In this document: piece after piece, positions 32,655 through 44,059 of the stretch
How positions within the stretch are numbered: position 1 is the first letter of the stretch
How the letters are laid out: every line of letters starts with the position of its first letter
Origin: Dryobates pubescens
Lineage: Eukaryota; Chordata; Aves; Piciformes; Picidae
Length of the DNA: 64,000 bases
Assembly (NCBI RefSeq): GCF_014839835.1
Contig: NC_071646.1
Location: 1,922,001 to 1,986,000 of the forward strand
Direction of reading: 5' to 3'
Position numbers and translations under genes: made by a program
Notes under the pieces: model-generated
What the model saw: only the letters and a program-made list of their open reading frames with translations
Told to the model about the DNA's origin: nothing
Databases searched by the model: none

Positions 32655-32980
32655 CCTCCAAGAAAGCTGGGGAGGGACTTTTGAGGGTGTCAGGGAGGGA
32701 TAGGACTGGGGGGGATAGAGCAAAACTAGAAGGGGGGAGATTCAGGTTGGATGTTAGGCAGAAGTCGTTCCCCATGAGGGTGGTGAGAGCCTGGCACAGG
32801 CTGCCCAGGGAGGTGGTGGAAGCCTCCTGCCTGGAGGTGTTTGCAGCCAGGCTGGAGGTGGCTGTGAGCAACCTGCTGTGGTGTGAGGTGTCCCTGCCCA
32901 TGGCAGGGGGGGTGGAACTGGCTGAGCCTTGAGCTCCCTTCCAACCCTGCCAGTTCTGTGATTCTTTGGTGGCCAGCCCA
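32655..32980 (+). mobile_element. CR1 3' fragment, sense
   Basis: GAAAGCTGGGGAGGGACTTT, GAGATTCAGGTTGGATGTTA, GGCTGCCCAGGGAGGTGGTG, ending CCAACCCTGCCAGTTCTGTG. Confidence 0.92.
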
Positions 32981-33614
32981 GGCTCTCAGCCACTGGAGAG
33001 CTGAGCACAGAGAGCTCAGCTCAAAGCTGCCAGGTGCTGGCTGCTCTTTATGGTTGATGCTGGAGACAGGCTGCAGCTGGCCCTTCCCATTGCATCACAC
33101 AGCAGCTTCCAGTGGCAGACTGGTGACAAACTGGGGCTTACATAACCCACTGAAACCCAACAGCAGGTTGGTGTCTAAACAGTTTTGAGGCTCCTGCTTT
33201 GTGGGCTGAGGTCCAGGCAGGACCTTGGCTGAAGACTTTTGTCCCCAGGTGGAGTCTTTTTGGTGTGTTTTAATTTGGGTTTGAGGGTGGGGTTTGTGCT
33301 GTTGTTTCATCTCCAGCCCTTCATCTCCTTTTGGTTTCCCTTCCTGCTGTTTGCCTGTAATCTCCAGCCCTTCATCTCCTTCCCCTCTTCCCTTCCTGCT
33401 GTTTGCCTGCCCGTTTCATCTGGTGTTTGGTGGCTGTGCTTGAGCTCCCCACGCTGCATCCAGCACCTGGTGAGAACAGCTCCTGGAGGCAGCCAGAGCA
33501 GAGATCCTGATGGACTGTGATAAAATAAGGAGCAGAGACAGTGTGACACAAAACAGGGGCCTGGTAGGGCTCTCCCAGGAAGCCTTGGCCATCCTCATCC
33601 TCACACTCCTACAT

Positions 33615-33840
33615 GTCTCACAGAATTGTCAGGGTTGGAAGGGACCTCAAGGATCATCCAGCTCCAAGCCCCCTGCCCATGATCAGGTTGGAAGGGACCT
33701 CAAGGATCATCCAGCTCCAACCTCCCCTGCCCAGGATCAGGTTGCTCAGAGCCACATCCAGCCCAGCCTGGCCTTACAAACCTCCAGGGATGAAGCTTCC
33801 ATCACCTCTTTGGGCAACCTGTGCCAGTGTCAAATGTCTG
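33615..33840 (-). mobile_element. CR1 3' fragment with internal tandem duplication, antisense
   Basis: AGGTTGGAAGGGACCTCAAG occurs twice (about 33634 and 33686), each followed by GATCATCCAGCTCCAA, so about 52 bases of the reversed terminus are duplicated. Confidence 0.88.
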
Positions 33841-34080
33841 ATGCTAGCCACATTAAGGCAACTCCTTCTTCATCTTCCTAAGCATTTATTTCACCCAAAT
33901 AAAAGCAAACCAACAAAGGAACTCCAAACAAACCCCAAACCCAGCCAAGAGAACCCCAACAAACCACCTTGGTGACCCTCAGCACTTAGCATCACATCTT
34001 AGCCCAAGGCACACAGCCCTTCCCTTCCCTGGACAGCCAACCTGCACCACAGCAGCAGCTGCAAAAGGGCAGGGGAGGGA
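33841..34080. other. Intergenic, A-rich sequence
   Basis: A-rich, AACCCCAA-rich sequence between a CR1 and a purine repeat. Nothing recognised. Confidence 0.4.
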
Positions 34081-34300
34081 AGGAGGGAGGCAGGGGAAGG
34101 AAGGGAAGGAGGGAGGCAGGGGAAGGAAGGGAAGGAGGGAGGCAGGCAGGGGGAAGGAGGCAGGCAGGGGGAAGGAGGCAGGCAGGGGGAAGGGGGCAGG
34201 CAGGGGGAAGGGGGCAGGCAGGGGGAAGGGGGCAGGCAGGGGGAAGGGGGCGGGCAGGCAGGCAGGGGGAAGGGGGCAGGCAGGCAGGGGGAAGAGGGGG
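34080..34300. repeat. Purine-rich minisatellite (GGGGAAGGGGGCAGGCAGG)n
   Basis: Variable 17-23-bp purine-rich units on the plus strand over about 220 bp. Strand asymmetry suits triplex or G-quadruplex formation. Confidence 0.9.
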
Positions 34301-34774
34301 AGCTTAAAGAGGGAGCCAGGTACAGCATCTTGGCCAGGAAGCCCCAGGGGGTTCAGCCCTGACTGTGACTTGTCTGCTGGATGAGTCAGAGCCGACAGGC
34401 TGGAAAATCACTGTCTGCCTGGGAAGGATGGAGCTTCCACAAGGGTGCCACGGAGCCCCTCGCACAAAGGCAGGTGTTGGCTGCTCTCAGCAGATGCTTT
34501 CTGAGCGGTGAGAATTGCCCAGCCCTGTGACAGCCGACGAGTCCTTGCCCCAGGGCAGAGCCTGCGATGGGAAAGAGGGAGGGACACATCCTGCAACCCA
34601 CCGAGGGCTGAGCAAATCGACCTACCCTCACCAGGCAGCTAAGAGGGAGAGCAAAGTGGAGTTTCCCCTTCTCCTGGTGGCATCTTTGCCTAGCAGAGTC
34701 TTGCTTGCTGCTAAGGAGACATCTTTGAAGAGCTTGTAAGACACTGGGCTGGGCTGCACCCCCAGCAGTGTGGG

Positions 34775-35325
34775 CATCAGGGGGAGGGAGGGGATTGTGT
34801 CCTGCTCTGCCCTGCTGAGACACCACCTGCAGTGATCAGGCCAGCTCTGGAGCTCCCAGGCACACAAACATGGACCTGTGCTTGGAGCAGGTCCAGAGGA
34901 GGCCACAAAGATGACCCAAACCAGGCTGAGAGAGTTGGGGGCTGTGCAGCCTGGAGAAGAGAAGGCTCCAGGGAGACCTTAGAGCAGCCTCCCAGTACCT
35001 GAAGGAGGTACAGGAAAGCTGGGGAGGGACTTTTGGTGCAGGCATGGAGTGGCAGGATGAGAGGTGATGGCTTCAGGCTGGAAGAAACTGGCTTGTGATT
35101 AGCCATTGGGAGGAAATTGGTCCCCTTGAGGGTGGTGAGGCTCTGGAAGAGGTTGCCCAGAGAAGCTGTGGAGGCTCCAAGGCTGGAAGTGTTCAAAGCC
35201 AGCTTGGATGAGACCTTGAGCAGCCTGGGCTGGTGGGAGGCATCCCTGCCCGTGGCAGAGGGCTTGGGGCTGGATGATCCTTCAGGTCCCTTCCTACCCA
35301 ACCCATTCTGTGGCTTTGTGAAGGG
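34775..35325 (+). mobile_element. CR1 LINE fragment, sense
   Basis: Starts in the ORF2 tail (GGGATTGTGTCCTGCTCTGC, CTGGAGAAGAGAAGGCTCCA), continues through GGCTCTGGAAGAGGTTGCCC and ends GGTCCCTTCCTACCCAACC. About 550 bp. Confidence 0.9.
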
Positions 35326-35639
35326 AGAAGCAGGGATGCTCCAGATTTGTGCCTCAACAGGGACAACTTTTCCAGGCTGCTTGGAAATGATAAAACAAAC
35401 CCCAACCCCCCACCCCACCCCTAAATGTATTAGCCCTGCAAACCTGCAGCACCTTCCTGCAAGCCAACAGCTGTTTCCATGGGAACAGCAGGAGAGGTGC
35501 AGGGATTCCTGCAAGTGACACACAGGAGGCAAAGCAGTCGTGGTTTGGGTTCCTCTCTTTCACCTGCATCACTTCAGGCTGAGGCAACTCAGCCCAAGAG
35601 GCACTCTTGACCAGGCTGCTTCTCCTTGGTGCTTGGGAA

Positions 35640-36010
35640 AGGTCTGGTGAGCTGCAGGGAAGAGGCCACGAGGAAAGAAAGCAGGGGGGAAGCAGCACCC
35701 AGAAAGAAAGCAGAGGGAAAGCAACCCCGAAAAGAGAGTAGGGGGAAAAGCAACCCCAAAAGAGAGCAGAGGAAGAGCAACCCCAAAAGAGATTAGGGGG
35801 AAGAGCAACCCCAAAGGAGAGCAGGGGGAAAACAACCCCCAAAAAGAGCAGAGGGAAAAGCAACCCCAAAAGAGAGCAGAGGAAGAGCAACCCCAAAAGA
35901 GATTAGGGGGAAGAGCAACCCCAAAAAGAGAGCAGGGGGAAGAGCAACCCCCAAAAAGCAGGGAAAAGGCAACCAAAGAGCATGGGGAAAGAGCACCAAA
36001 AAGCAGGGAG
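35640..36010. repeat. A/G-rich tandem repeat (about 28-31-bp units)
   Basis: About 12 variable units of GAGAGCAGGGGGAAAAGCAA with CCCCAAAA linkers across about 370 bp. Open in minus frames as Leu/Phe-rich nonsense. Confidence 0.85.
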
Positions 36011-36881
36011 GGAAGCAGCCAAAGACCATGGGAAGAGCCCCTAAAGCCCCTTCAGGAGCCCAGCAAAAGGCTTCTCTTTTAGAAGAGCTCAGGATCTTGT
36101 AGCTCAGGACCCAAAAGATGCCAGAGGCCCAAGACCTGCCCAAGGAGCAGGGGCTGGAGCACACAGCCCCCACCCTCTGCTTGGGCACAAGCAGTGCAGG
36201 AGGACTGGAGCCAGCATTCAGTCCTCTCCTGTCATTTCTTCCAGAGCTTTGGCAACCTGACAGTTCATTAACTAGTTAATTTATTAATTACCCCCCCCCT
36301 TCCCTCCCCTCCTGCAGGGCCTTGAGCTGGTTGCAGTGCAGAGAGAGTCACCTTAATGGGAGCAGACAGGAGCCAAGAGCTTCAGGAGCTCTCAATCAGG
36401 AGATGTTTAACCCGGAGGGAGAAGTCCACCAGCTGTGTCTGCCCAGCTGACAAACACAGAGAGACATCACTGCAGGACAGGCAGGCACCAGGGAAGGAGA
36501 GCTGCTGGGAAAGAGGGGGGGGGAAAAAACCCCAACAAACCACCCCCAAAACTCCCCACCCCAGACCCTCCCCACATCCCAAACCCAGCTCCACTCAGCA
36601 GCCTGAAAGGATTGGGAGCTCATTGCTAAGGTTAGGGCTGGGTCCAGCTCTGTGTAAAGCCCAAACAAGGCCAAGAGGGTGCAGAAGAAGGCAATGAAAG
36701 TGCTCTTTGTTGCCAGGAAAAGGCTTCGTGGGAGACACATTGGGGCTGGAAAGAGCTGGAGCCTGCATGCAGGGTCACCAGAACAAGCAAGCAGGGAAAT
36801 AAAGGCTGAGGTGTGCTGGCAGCAGGAGCTGCTGCTCTGTGCTCACTAGGAGAGGGCCTGGGTTAGCTCAGGAGGCACAGC

Positions 36882-37035
36882 TGCCCCCTGGAGCAGCCCT
36901 GCAGGATCATAGATGCCCCCTGGAGCAGCCCTGCAGGATCATAGATGCCCCCTGGAGCAGCCCTGCAGGGGCACAGCTGCCCCCTGGAGCAGCCCTGCAG
37001 GGGCACAGCTGCCCCCTGGAGCAGCCCATCCAGAG
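36882..37035. repeat. 32-bp minisatellite, about 5 copies
   Basis: TGCCCCCTGGAGCAGCCCTG begins at 36882, 36914, 36946, 36978 and 37010, exactly every 32 bases. Two versions of the unit end differ (GGATCATAGA versus GGGGCACAGC). Confidence 0.95.
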
Positions 37036-37439
37036 CAAATCTACTCCAGTGCAGGGTACAAAGAGCCTTAGCTTCTCCCCAGCCAGCTCTGAATGCCTGA
37101 CTTCAAATCAAAGGAAAAGGGGACCTTGACCAGAGGTGTTTTGTTCCCTGGTCTTCAAAGGGAAGTGGAGGTTAATCATTCATGGAGCAGGGCAGGGATG
37201 AAGAGGCAGGAGCAGGCTGTGGAAAGAATGGATTTGAAAGAGAGATGTGGCTTAAAAAACAGGGGAAAAAAGTCAGTGTAGGACTCAGAGTTTTTTTCCC
37301 CTCCAAAGGAAGCATTTGAATAGCTTTTGGTGCAGGAACTCCTCAGCTGCCCCCCAGAGCTGTTCACATCAACTCAGGACATTTGCTTTCCTTGTGGGGG
37401 TTAAACAGTGAAGTGGTGTCCAGGTTTAAAAAGGAAATG

Positions 37440-37850
37440 ACAGAATGGGTTGGGCTGGAAGGGAGCTCCAGAGCTCAGCCAGCCCAACCCCCCCTGCACC
37501 CAGCAGGGACATCCTCCCTCCAGCGGAGCAGGCTGCTCACAGCCTTGCCCAGCCTGACCTTGAATAGCTCCAGGGCTGGAGCCTCAACCTCCTCCCTGGG
37601 CAACCCCTTCAGCCTCACGGTGCAGAACTTGTTCCTCACATCCAGTCTCCATCTGCTCTGACTCCAAACCCTTGCTCCTGGTCCTGTCCCTGCAGTCCCC
37701 CTGCAAGCAGTCCCCCTGCAAGCAGTCCCCCTGCAAGCAGTCCCCCTGCAGCCTCCTTGTAGCTCCCTTCAGCTCTGAGGTCTCCTTGGAGCCTTCCCTT
37801 CCCCAGGCTGAACACCCCCCCAGCTCCCTCAGCCTGTGCTGGCAGCAGAG
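37440..37850 (-). mobile_element. CR1 LINE fragment with internal 15-bp repeat, antisense
   Basis: Reversed terminus GGTTGGGCTGGAAGGGAGC, then CTTGAATAGCTCCAGGGCTG, and an inserted CCCCCTGCAAGCAGT run (four 15-bp units near 37693-37755), then ORF2-tail sequence to about 37850. Confidence 0.85.
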
Positions 37851-38329
37851 GTGGCTGCAGGCCCCCTGAGCCTTTCCCTCTGCAATGCTTCCAGCAGCCA
37901 AGGCTGTTTCAGAGGTTGCCATAAGGAAACATTTCCATTCCTCAGATTTTTTTCCCCCCCCTCCCTCTTTGTTTTGCTGATCCCCAAAGCTGAGCTCAGG
38001 GCCAAACATGAAGCTGCAGCAGTGAGCTCCTGCCCAGTTCTCCCTGCATGAAGAAGCTTCTATTCCTGGCTCTGACCTAATGCTTTTGTCACCAAAACCT
38101 TTCCCTGGGTCCCTGCACAGGAATTCATCCCCAGTCTGGCTGGACCAGGGCTGCTTGGTGAGGACCTCTGACCACTGCCTCCCTTCTGTGCTCTTCTGAT
38201 CCTTAGGGACTGGCTCCAAAGTTGCTTCAGCACCTGCAAGGTCCCAAAAGCCTGGCTGCAAGTCACTGAGGTCTCCTCTCCAAGTCACTGAGGTCTCCTC
38301 TCCAAGTCACTGAGGTCTCCTCTCCCTGG

Positions 38330-38585
38330 TTAAATGATGGGGCAGGAGGAAATGGCCTCAAGCTGCCCCAGGGGAGGTTTAGGTTGGACAGCAGGAGAAA
38401 ATTCTTCACCCAAAGGGTTTCCAACCACTGGCACAGGGCCCCCAGGGAGGTGGTTGAATGCTCACCCCTGGAGGTGTCTCAGAGAGGCAGAGATGTGGTG
38501 CTGAGGGCCATGGTTTAGCCTCAGACTTGGCAGAGTTAGAGTCAATGATCCTGAAGGTCTTTCCCAAGCAAAGTGATTCCAAGAT
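38330..38585 (+). mobile_element. CR1 3' fragment, sense
   Basis: GAGGAAATGGCCTCAAGCTG, GGAGGTTTAGGTTGGACAGC, GATCCTGAAGGTCTTTCCCA, AAGTGATTCCAAG. Confidence 0.88.
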
Positions 38586-38620
38586 CAAAGCCAATGAAGC
38601 CAAGAGGAGTGGTGAGTGGG

Positions 38621-38744
38621 TCCTGAGCGGCTCAGACCGCCCCAGAGGGGGTCCTGAGCGGCTCAGACCGCCCCAGAGGGGGTCCTGAGCGGCTCAGACC
38701 GCCACAGAGGGGGTCCTGAGCGGCTCAGACCGCCACAGCAGCAG
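38621..38744. repeat. 31-bp minisatellite, 4 copies
   Basis: TCCTGAGCGGCTCAGACCGC starts at 38621, 38652, 38683 and 38714. The unit contains the palindrome GAGCGGCTC. Confidence 0.95.
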
Positions 38745-39520
38745 GGAAAGCCCATCCTCAGGAGGGACAAGGCAGCTGCAGAAGGCAGTGGCATTGCCTC
38801 ACCCCTCTAAGCTTCCCTTCAGCAGCTTCCACTCCGCAGCCACCTCCCTGCCCCAGCTGCTGCCCATCCTGGGGTGTCTCTGGGAACACAGGGATGTGGC
38901 AGAGGGAAGCTGATCATAAGTGACCTCCCCTGCTGCAGCACTTCTGCTCTTCCTCACTTAGCATCCTCTGTGCTGTCACTGCGCTCCCAGAGCTACTGCT
39001 GCCCAGCACAGATCCTTGCTGACAGGTCTGGGGTGAAGGCTGCAGTGCACACAACGGAGAGGCATGGGGGGAGGGCAGCTCCTGGTGGCAGCCTGCCAGC
39101 CAGCAGCAGGGGCTCAGAGCAGTGGGGAAGGCTGGAGGAGCCCCAGCTGACCTGAGAGGCAGGGCAGGGGGGAGGAGGAGGAGAAGGAGGAGGGTGGTGA
39201 TGGGATGTCACTTCATCCAGAATCCTCTCCACACCTCCAAGGGAATTCAGGCAAGCTGGGGGCACAGAGACTGAGAAGTGAGACAGAGGAGGCAGGAAGA
39301 CACTTCAGTAAATGCTGCAGCCAGAGCCTGAAGCCCCAAGCTAGTGGAGTGTCAGGGCTGATGAGAGCACTGCACACCAAGTGAGGTGCTCTTCAGAGGG
39401 AGAGTGGCAAGGCAGAGAGGGGAGAGCCTCACTGCCACCCTCCCCTCCTTTTCAGTCCCACTGACAGGACTGGAAGGGACAGGAAGCTTTATGTGTTCAG
39501 ATAAAGTAACTCCTCGATCT
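38745..39520. other. Intergenic, no feature recognised
   Basis: Unique sequence with a short GGA-rich run at 39170-39195. No gene or RNA identified. Confidence 0.5.
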
Positions 39521-39524
39521 GGGC

Positions 39525-39608
39525 AGCCTGAGCTAGTGGAGGATGCCCCTGCTCACTGCAGAGGGACCTTTGGAGGCCCCTTCCATCCCAGGCCATTCTG
39601 TGATGCCT
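39525..39608 (+). mobile_element. CR1 3'-end remnant
   Basis: GGATGCCCCTGCTCACTGCA, then AGGCCCCTTCCATCCCAGG and CCATTCTGTGATG. Confidence 0.65.
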
Positions 39609-40024
39609 CCTGGCTTGTGTCACAGCAGAGCCATTGCCTCCCTTGCCAGCTTGGCTAAGAATTCCTTCCCTCAGTGTCTCTCTGCCTGGTGCTTCTCAGA
39701 CACAAGCCAGGCAGAGCTGCAGAGAAGCTCTCAACAACAAAATCCTCCCAGCTGAGGAAGATCCAATCCATGTGGAACTCCAAACACCACCAAGGGAATC
39801 AACCCTCTAGCTGGGGCTCAGACAAAAGCTATGTGTGAGCTTGGCTTCAGCAAAGAAGAAAGCACCCCAAGTCCCCCTGGCAGCAGTGAGGAGCTACTGC
39901 CTGCAGGGAACACCAGGCAAAGAGCAGCCTCAGGATGGTCCCCATCCCCCAGCTAGCCTTTAATCCACTGCCTGCAGAGCTTCTTCATAAGGAGCAGGGA
40001 GGAACAAGTGGAATCTTCAGCCTT

Positions 40025-40935
40025 GTAGTCACAGAACTGTCAGGGTTGGAAGGGAGCTCAAGGCTCAGCCAGCTCCAACCCCTCTGCCATGGGCAGGGAC
40101 AGCTCACACCACAGCAGGATGCTCACTGCCACAGTCACAGAATCACCAAGGCTGGAAGAGACCTCAAAGCTCATCAAATCCAACCTGGCACCACAGAGCT
40201 CATGGCTAAACCATGGCACCCAGTGCCACATCCAACCCCCTCTGGAACACCTCCAGGGATGGGGACTCCACCACCTCCCTGGGCAGCACATTCCAGTGGC
40301 TAACAACTCTCTCTGGGAAGAACTTTCTCCTCACCTCCAGCCTAAACCTCCCCTGGTGCAGCTTGAGACTGTGTCCTCTTGTCCTGGTGCTGGGTGCCTG
40401 GGAGGAGAGACCAACCCCCACCTGGCTCCAACCTCCCTTCAGGGAGTTGGAGAGAGCAAGAAGGCCTCCCCTGAGCCTCTTCTTCTGCAGGCTAAGCAAC
40501 CCCAGCTCCCTCAGCCTCTCCTCCCAGGGCTGTGCTCCAGACCCCTCCCCAGCCTTGTTGCACCTCCAGCCTGGCCTTCAACACCTCCAGGGCTGAGGCT
40601 TCCACCACCTCCCTGGGCAACCTGTGCCAGTCTCTCACCACCCTCATGGGGAAGAACTTCTTCATAGTATCAGTCAGTATCATGGTATCAGTCAGGGTTG
40701 GAAGGGACCACAAGGATCACCTAGTTCCAACCCCCAAGCTGAATCTGCCCACCCCTAGTTTTTCTCCATCCCCCCCAGCCCTATCCCTCCCTGGCACCCT
40801 CCAAAGTCCCTCCCCAGCTTTCTTGCAGCCCCCTGCAGATCCTGGAAGGCCACAATGAGGTCTCCTCAGAGCCTTCTCCTCTCCAGCCTGCACAACCCCA
40901 ACTCCCTCAGCCTGCTCTCATAGCAGAGGAGCTCC
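40025..40935 (-). mobile_element. Cluster of four nested or abutting antisense CR1 fragments
   Basis: Fresh reversed 3' ends begin at about 40028, 40135 and 40690 (GTCAGGGTTGGAAGGGACCA). A TTGCACCTCCAGCCTGGCC joint at 40558 switches from the ORF2 tail back into 3' UTR sequence. This indicates CR1 inserted into or beside CR1. The cluster lies just downstream of the LEMD1 poly(A) signal. Confidence 0.8.
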
Positions 40936-40990
40936 AGCCCCCTGCTCCTCCTCACCACTAACCACTCCTCCTGTCACCAAGGGCAAGGCT

Positions 40991-40996
40991 TTTATT
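40991..40996 (-). terminator. LEMD1: Poly(A) signal AATAAA after the LEMD1 terminal exon
   Basis: AATAAA on the minus strand about 40 bases past the TGA at 41037-41035, giving a very short 3' UTR. Confidence 0.6.
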
Positions 40997-41034
40997 GTCC
41001 TGCCAGGATGAGGCTTCTGGGCAGAGCATCTGTG

Positions 41035-41260
41035 TCAGCATCCACTCAGGAGCCGCAGGAGGATCACCAACAGCAGGATGAGAAGGACCCCAACCTTCAG
41101 AGGGGTGGGGATCAGCCCTTCAGGGAGCTCCTCCTGGGCTGCCTCTGCTCTTCTGTTCATCCTTGCCAGCACCAATCTCTCTCTCTCCGCTCCAGCTGGC
41201 CTCAGGTTCTGCCGGGCTGCGAGCTGACACCACTGCTGCTTCCACCTCCCCCTGCTGCAT
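41035..41260 (-). CDS. LEMD1: Terminal coding exon of a tail-anchored membrane protein, probably LEMD1
   Basis: The minus-strand acceptor CTTTCTTTACCCTGACAG precedes an open frame of 74 codons ending TGA, followed by AATAAA about 40 bases on. The peptide starts CSRGRWKQQWCQ, passes through an acidic EELPEGL, and ends in a membrane segment LKVGVLLILLLVILLRLL (residues 54-71) with a four-residue tail. Human LEMD1, as I recall it, ends similarly: an acidic EEGFPVGL followed by LKLAVLGIFIIVVFVYL. Position, just upstream of KLHDC8A on the same strand, also fits. LEMD1 carries an N-terminal LEM domain, the motif that binds BAF in nuclear envelope relatives. That domain was not found in this window. 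The exon entry phase needs two bases from the previous exon. The ORF could alternatively start at the Met at 41298 as a single-exon gene, which I think less likely. Confidence 0.55.
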
Positions 41261-41424
41261 CTGTCAGGGTAAAGAAAGAGCTGTTCCAGGTGACCCAAAC
41301 CCTCCCTGGGGACCCTGCCGGGCCAGCAGCAGGTGCCCCCGGGGGGGCAAGTTCGTCATGAGCCAGCAATGCACTCTTGTGGCCAAGAAGGCAAGTTGTA
41401 TCCCAGGCTGCATGAAGAAGGGTC

Positions 41425-42070
41425 AGGGGAGGCTCTCCTGCTCCTCCTGGTGAGGCCACATCTGCAGGGCTGGGTGCAGTTCTGGGAGGTGCTCAAGAGG
41501 GGATTGGATGTGGCACTTGGTGCCATGGTTTAGGCATGGGGTCTGTGGTGCCAGCTTGGACTGGATGAGCTTTGAGGTCTCTGCCAACCTTGGGGATTCT
41601 GTGTGAGTCTGTGCTGGAAAGACTCCAGGGGAGGGACACAAAGGTGCTTAGGGCATTGGAGCAGCTCTGTGAGGAGCAAAGGCTGAGAGCCCTGGGGCTG
41701 AGAGCCTGGAGGAGAGCAGCCCCAGAGGGGAGCTGAGCAGTGCTCAGCAAGAGCTAAAGGGTGGAGGGCAAGAGGCTGGGGCTGGGCTCTTGTCAGTGGT
41801 GCCCAGGGACAGGGAAACAGCAGCTGGGCACAAACTGGAACCCAGGAGGTTTCACTTGAGCTTAAGGAGAAACTTCTTTGGTGTGAGGCTGCTGGAGCCC
41901 TGGAGCAGGCTGCCCAGAGAGGTTGTGGATTCTCTTTCTCCAGAGAGATTCCAAAACCCCCCCTGGCCATTGTGCTCCTGGGCAAGCTGCCCTGCTTTAG
42001 CAGGGAGGTTGGAGTGGATGATCCCCAGAGGTCCCTTCCAACCCCTACCACGCTGGGATTCTGCAGCATT
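41425..42070 (+). mobile_element. Two consecutive sense CR1 fragments
   Basis: 41425-41612 is a short internally deleted copy (GCTCAAGAGGGGATTGGATG, GAGCTTTGAGGTCTCTGCCA). 41612-42070 is the GGCACAAACTGG subfamily, from GAGCAAAGGCTGAGAGCCCT to GGTCCCTTCCAACCCCTACC. Confidence 0.88.
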
Positions 42071-42264
42071 ATCCTGGAGCCACAGAAATCCACCCTGAAA
42101 GGACTCTTGCACCCCCAAAAACCAACCAACCAACCCCCAAACCCCAGCACACACAACAAACCCCTCCCAAAGCAAAACCTCTGCCTGCAAGCCAAGAACC
42201 CTTTGAAACAAACCCAAACTCCACCTTTGTGCAGCTGGCCCAGAGCTGCCCAGCTCCTACTGGA

Positions 42265-42360
42265 CACCTGCTCTAGCTGGGGATGTCCCTGCTCAGGGCA
42301 GAGGGCTTTGGACTGATGACCTTAAGAGGTCCCTTCCAACCTGGGTGATTCTGTGGCCTC
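42265..42360 (+). mobile_element. CR1 3'-end remnant
   Basis: GGGGATGTCCCTGCTCAGGG, AAGAGGTCCCTTCCAACCTG, GTGATTCTGTGG. Confidence 0.8.
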
Positions 42361-42364
42361 TCCT

Positions 42365-42960
42365 GCCTCAGAGGACAGATACAGCATGGCATGGAATGAA
42401 AAGCAGCACTCCAGGCCCTGCTGCTGCAGCATGGATGGCAGAGCAGCACCAGCAGCACACTTCAGTGCTCAGCCTCTGGCTGAAGCAAAAGGAAAACCCT
42501 CTCACAGGTCAAGACCCCTCTGGATTGTTGTATTCCCGTGCAAGAAGAGAAGGAGGAGGGGAAGGAAAAGCCCCACACAAGGCTTTCATGAGCTTCTAAC
42601 AGCAGGAGGAGACAGTTTCCCAGGGTTGCCTCTTCTGCCCGTGCAAAGCTCTGAAGAATGGGAGTTGTGTTTGTGACAAAGCTGCACAGAGGAGCTGAGA
42701 CTTGAAAGAGCCTCTGAGGAGTCTGTGGAGACCACTCTGCCCTCAGGATCTAAGCAGTAAAGAGGCCACCCACCCTTGCAACCTGCCTGGAGTTCATCCA
42801 CTGAAGGAAGTGCTCCTCTTCCCCCAGCCCCTCATTGTTACTCTCTGACTTTAATGTCCTCTGAAAGCAGCTTCATTGAAGTGCTGCCCTGGCAGGCAGG
42901 GCTTTGATGGAGAGAAGCTTTCCTCAGCACCAAGCAGAGCTCTGACAACTCCACACACCT
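42365..42960. other. Intergenic or possible LEMD1 intron, no feature recognised
   Basis: Unique sequence. If the exon at 41035 is spliced from upstream exons, this lies in a LEMD1 intron. Confidence 0.4.
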
Positions 42961-42964
42961 GGGC

Positions 42965-43345
42965 TGTGCCCCGATGCAGAGGAGGGCACTGGGGTTGTTT
43001 GGTCTGGAGAAGAGGAGGCCGAGGGGAGACCTCATTGCTCTCCACAGCTCCCTGAAAGGAGGTTGGAGCCAGGTGGGGGCTGGGCTCTTCTCCCTAGTCT
43101 CAGGAGAGAGGACAAGAGGAAGTGGCCTGAAATGGCACCAGGGGAGGCTTAGGTTGGAGATTACAAACGATTTCTTCGCTGCCAGAGTGGTCAGGGATTG
43201 GCACAGGCTGCCCAGGGAGGTGGTGGTGGAGTCCCCATCCCTGGAGGTGCTCAAGAAATGTGTGGCCATGGTGGGGCTGGGTTGATGGTTGGACTCCATG
43301 ATCCCAGAGGGCTTTCCCAACCAAAACAATTCTATGATCCAGTCG
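42965..43345 (+). mobile_element. CR1 LINE fragment, sense
   Basis: ORF2 tail LGLFGLEKRRPRGDLIALHS, then GGGGAGGCTTAGGTTGGAGA, GGTTGGACTCCATGATCCCA and AAAACAATTCTATGATCC. Confidence 0.92.
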
Positions 43346-43794
43346 CTCACCACAGTCTCTTTGCTGCACTAATCCCCTGGCAGTGGGCTCCAAGGTTGCA
43401 CTTAAGGTCCTGTCCCACTTCAGAAAGTCTTTCTCTGGTTCTAGAGATCTCTGCACTAAAGCTTTCTTGTCTAAGCAGGAATCCCCACACAGCCCTGGGC
43501 TTCCCAAGGCCTTCACCTGCCTCAACCAAGCTGGGAAAGAGGCCAAAGGAAAGGTGGTTGATGACAAGAGGGGGGAAAAAGAGAGAGGGTTGAATGTACA
43601 GTACCTGGCTCCTCCTGGAGATGAAGCAGGAAAGCAGCTCTGACCTTGGCCATCTCTGACAGCTGCACCTCTGTTCAGCTGAGGAAGAGCACAGCAAGAG
43701 CTTCAGTGACCTTCATGGAAAAGCTTTGCAGTGCTAGCAAGCAAAGCTACCAGCTGCAGCTCACTAGAGCAAGGCCACCTCCACTTCCCAGCAT

Positions 43795-44015
43795 CCCAGC
43801 GTGCTGAGGGCTGGAAGGGACCTCTGGAGATCACCCAGCCCAACCCCCCCTGCCCCAGCAGGGTACCCACAGCAGCTTGCCCAGGAGCACAGTGGCCAGG
43901 GGAGGGGTTGGAAGCTCTCCAAGGAGAAGACTCCAAAACCTCCAAACCCTCTCTGGGCAGCCTGCTCCAGGGCTCCGAGCAGCCTCACAGCAAAGAAGTT
44001 TTTCCACGGGTGGGG
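43795..44015 (-). mobile_element. CR1 3' fragment, antisense
   Basis: GCTGGAAGGGACCTCTGGAG, ATCACCCAGCCCAACCCCC, then CTCTCTGGGCAGCCTGCTCC and TCACAGCAAAGAAGTTT. Confidence 0.85.
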
Positions 44016-44059
44016 GTCCTCAGTCTCTTGAGGTCCTGCTGTTGTCAGGAGAAGACTAA

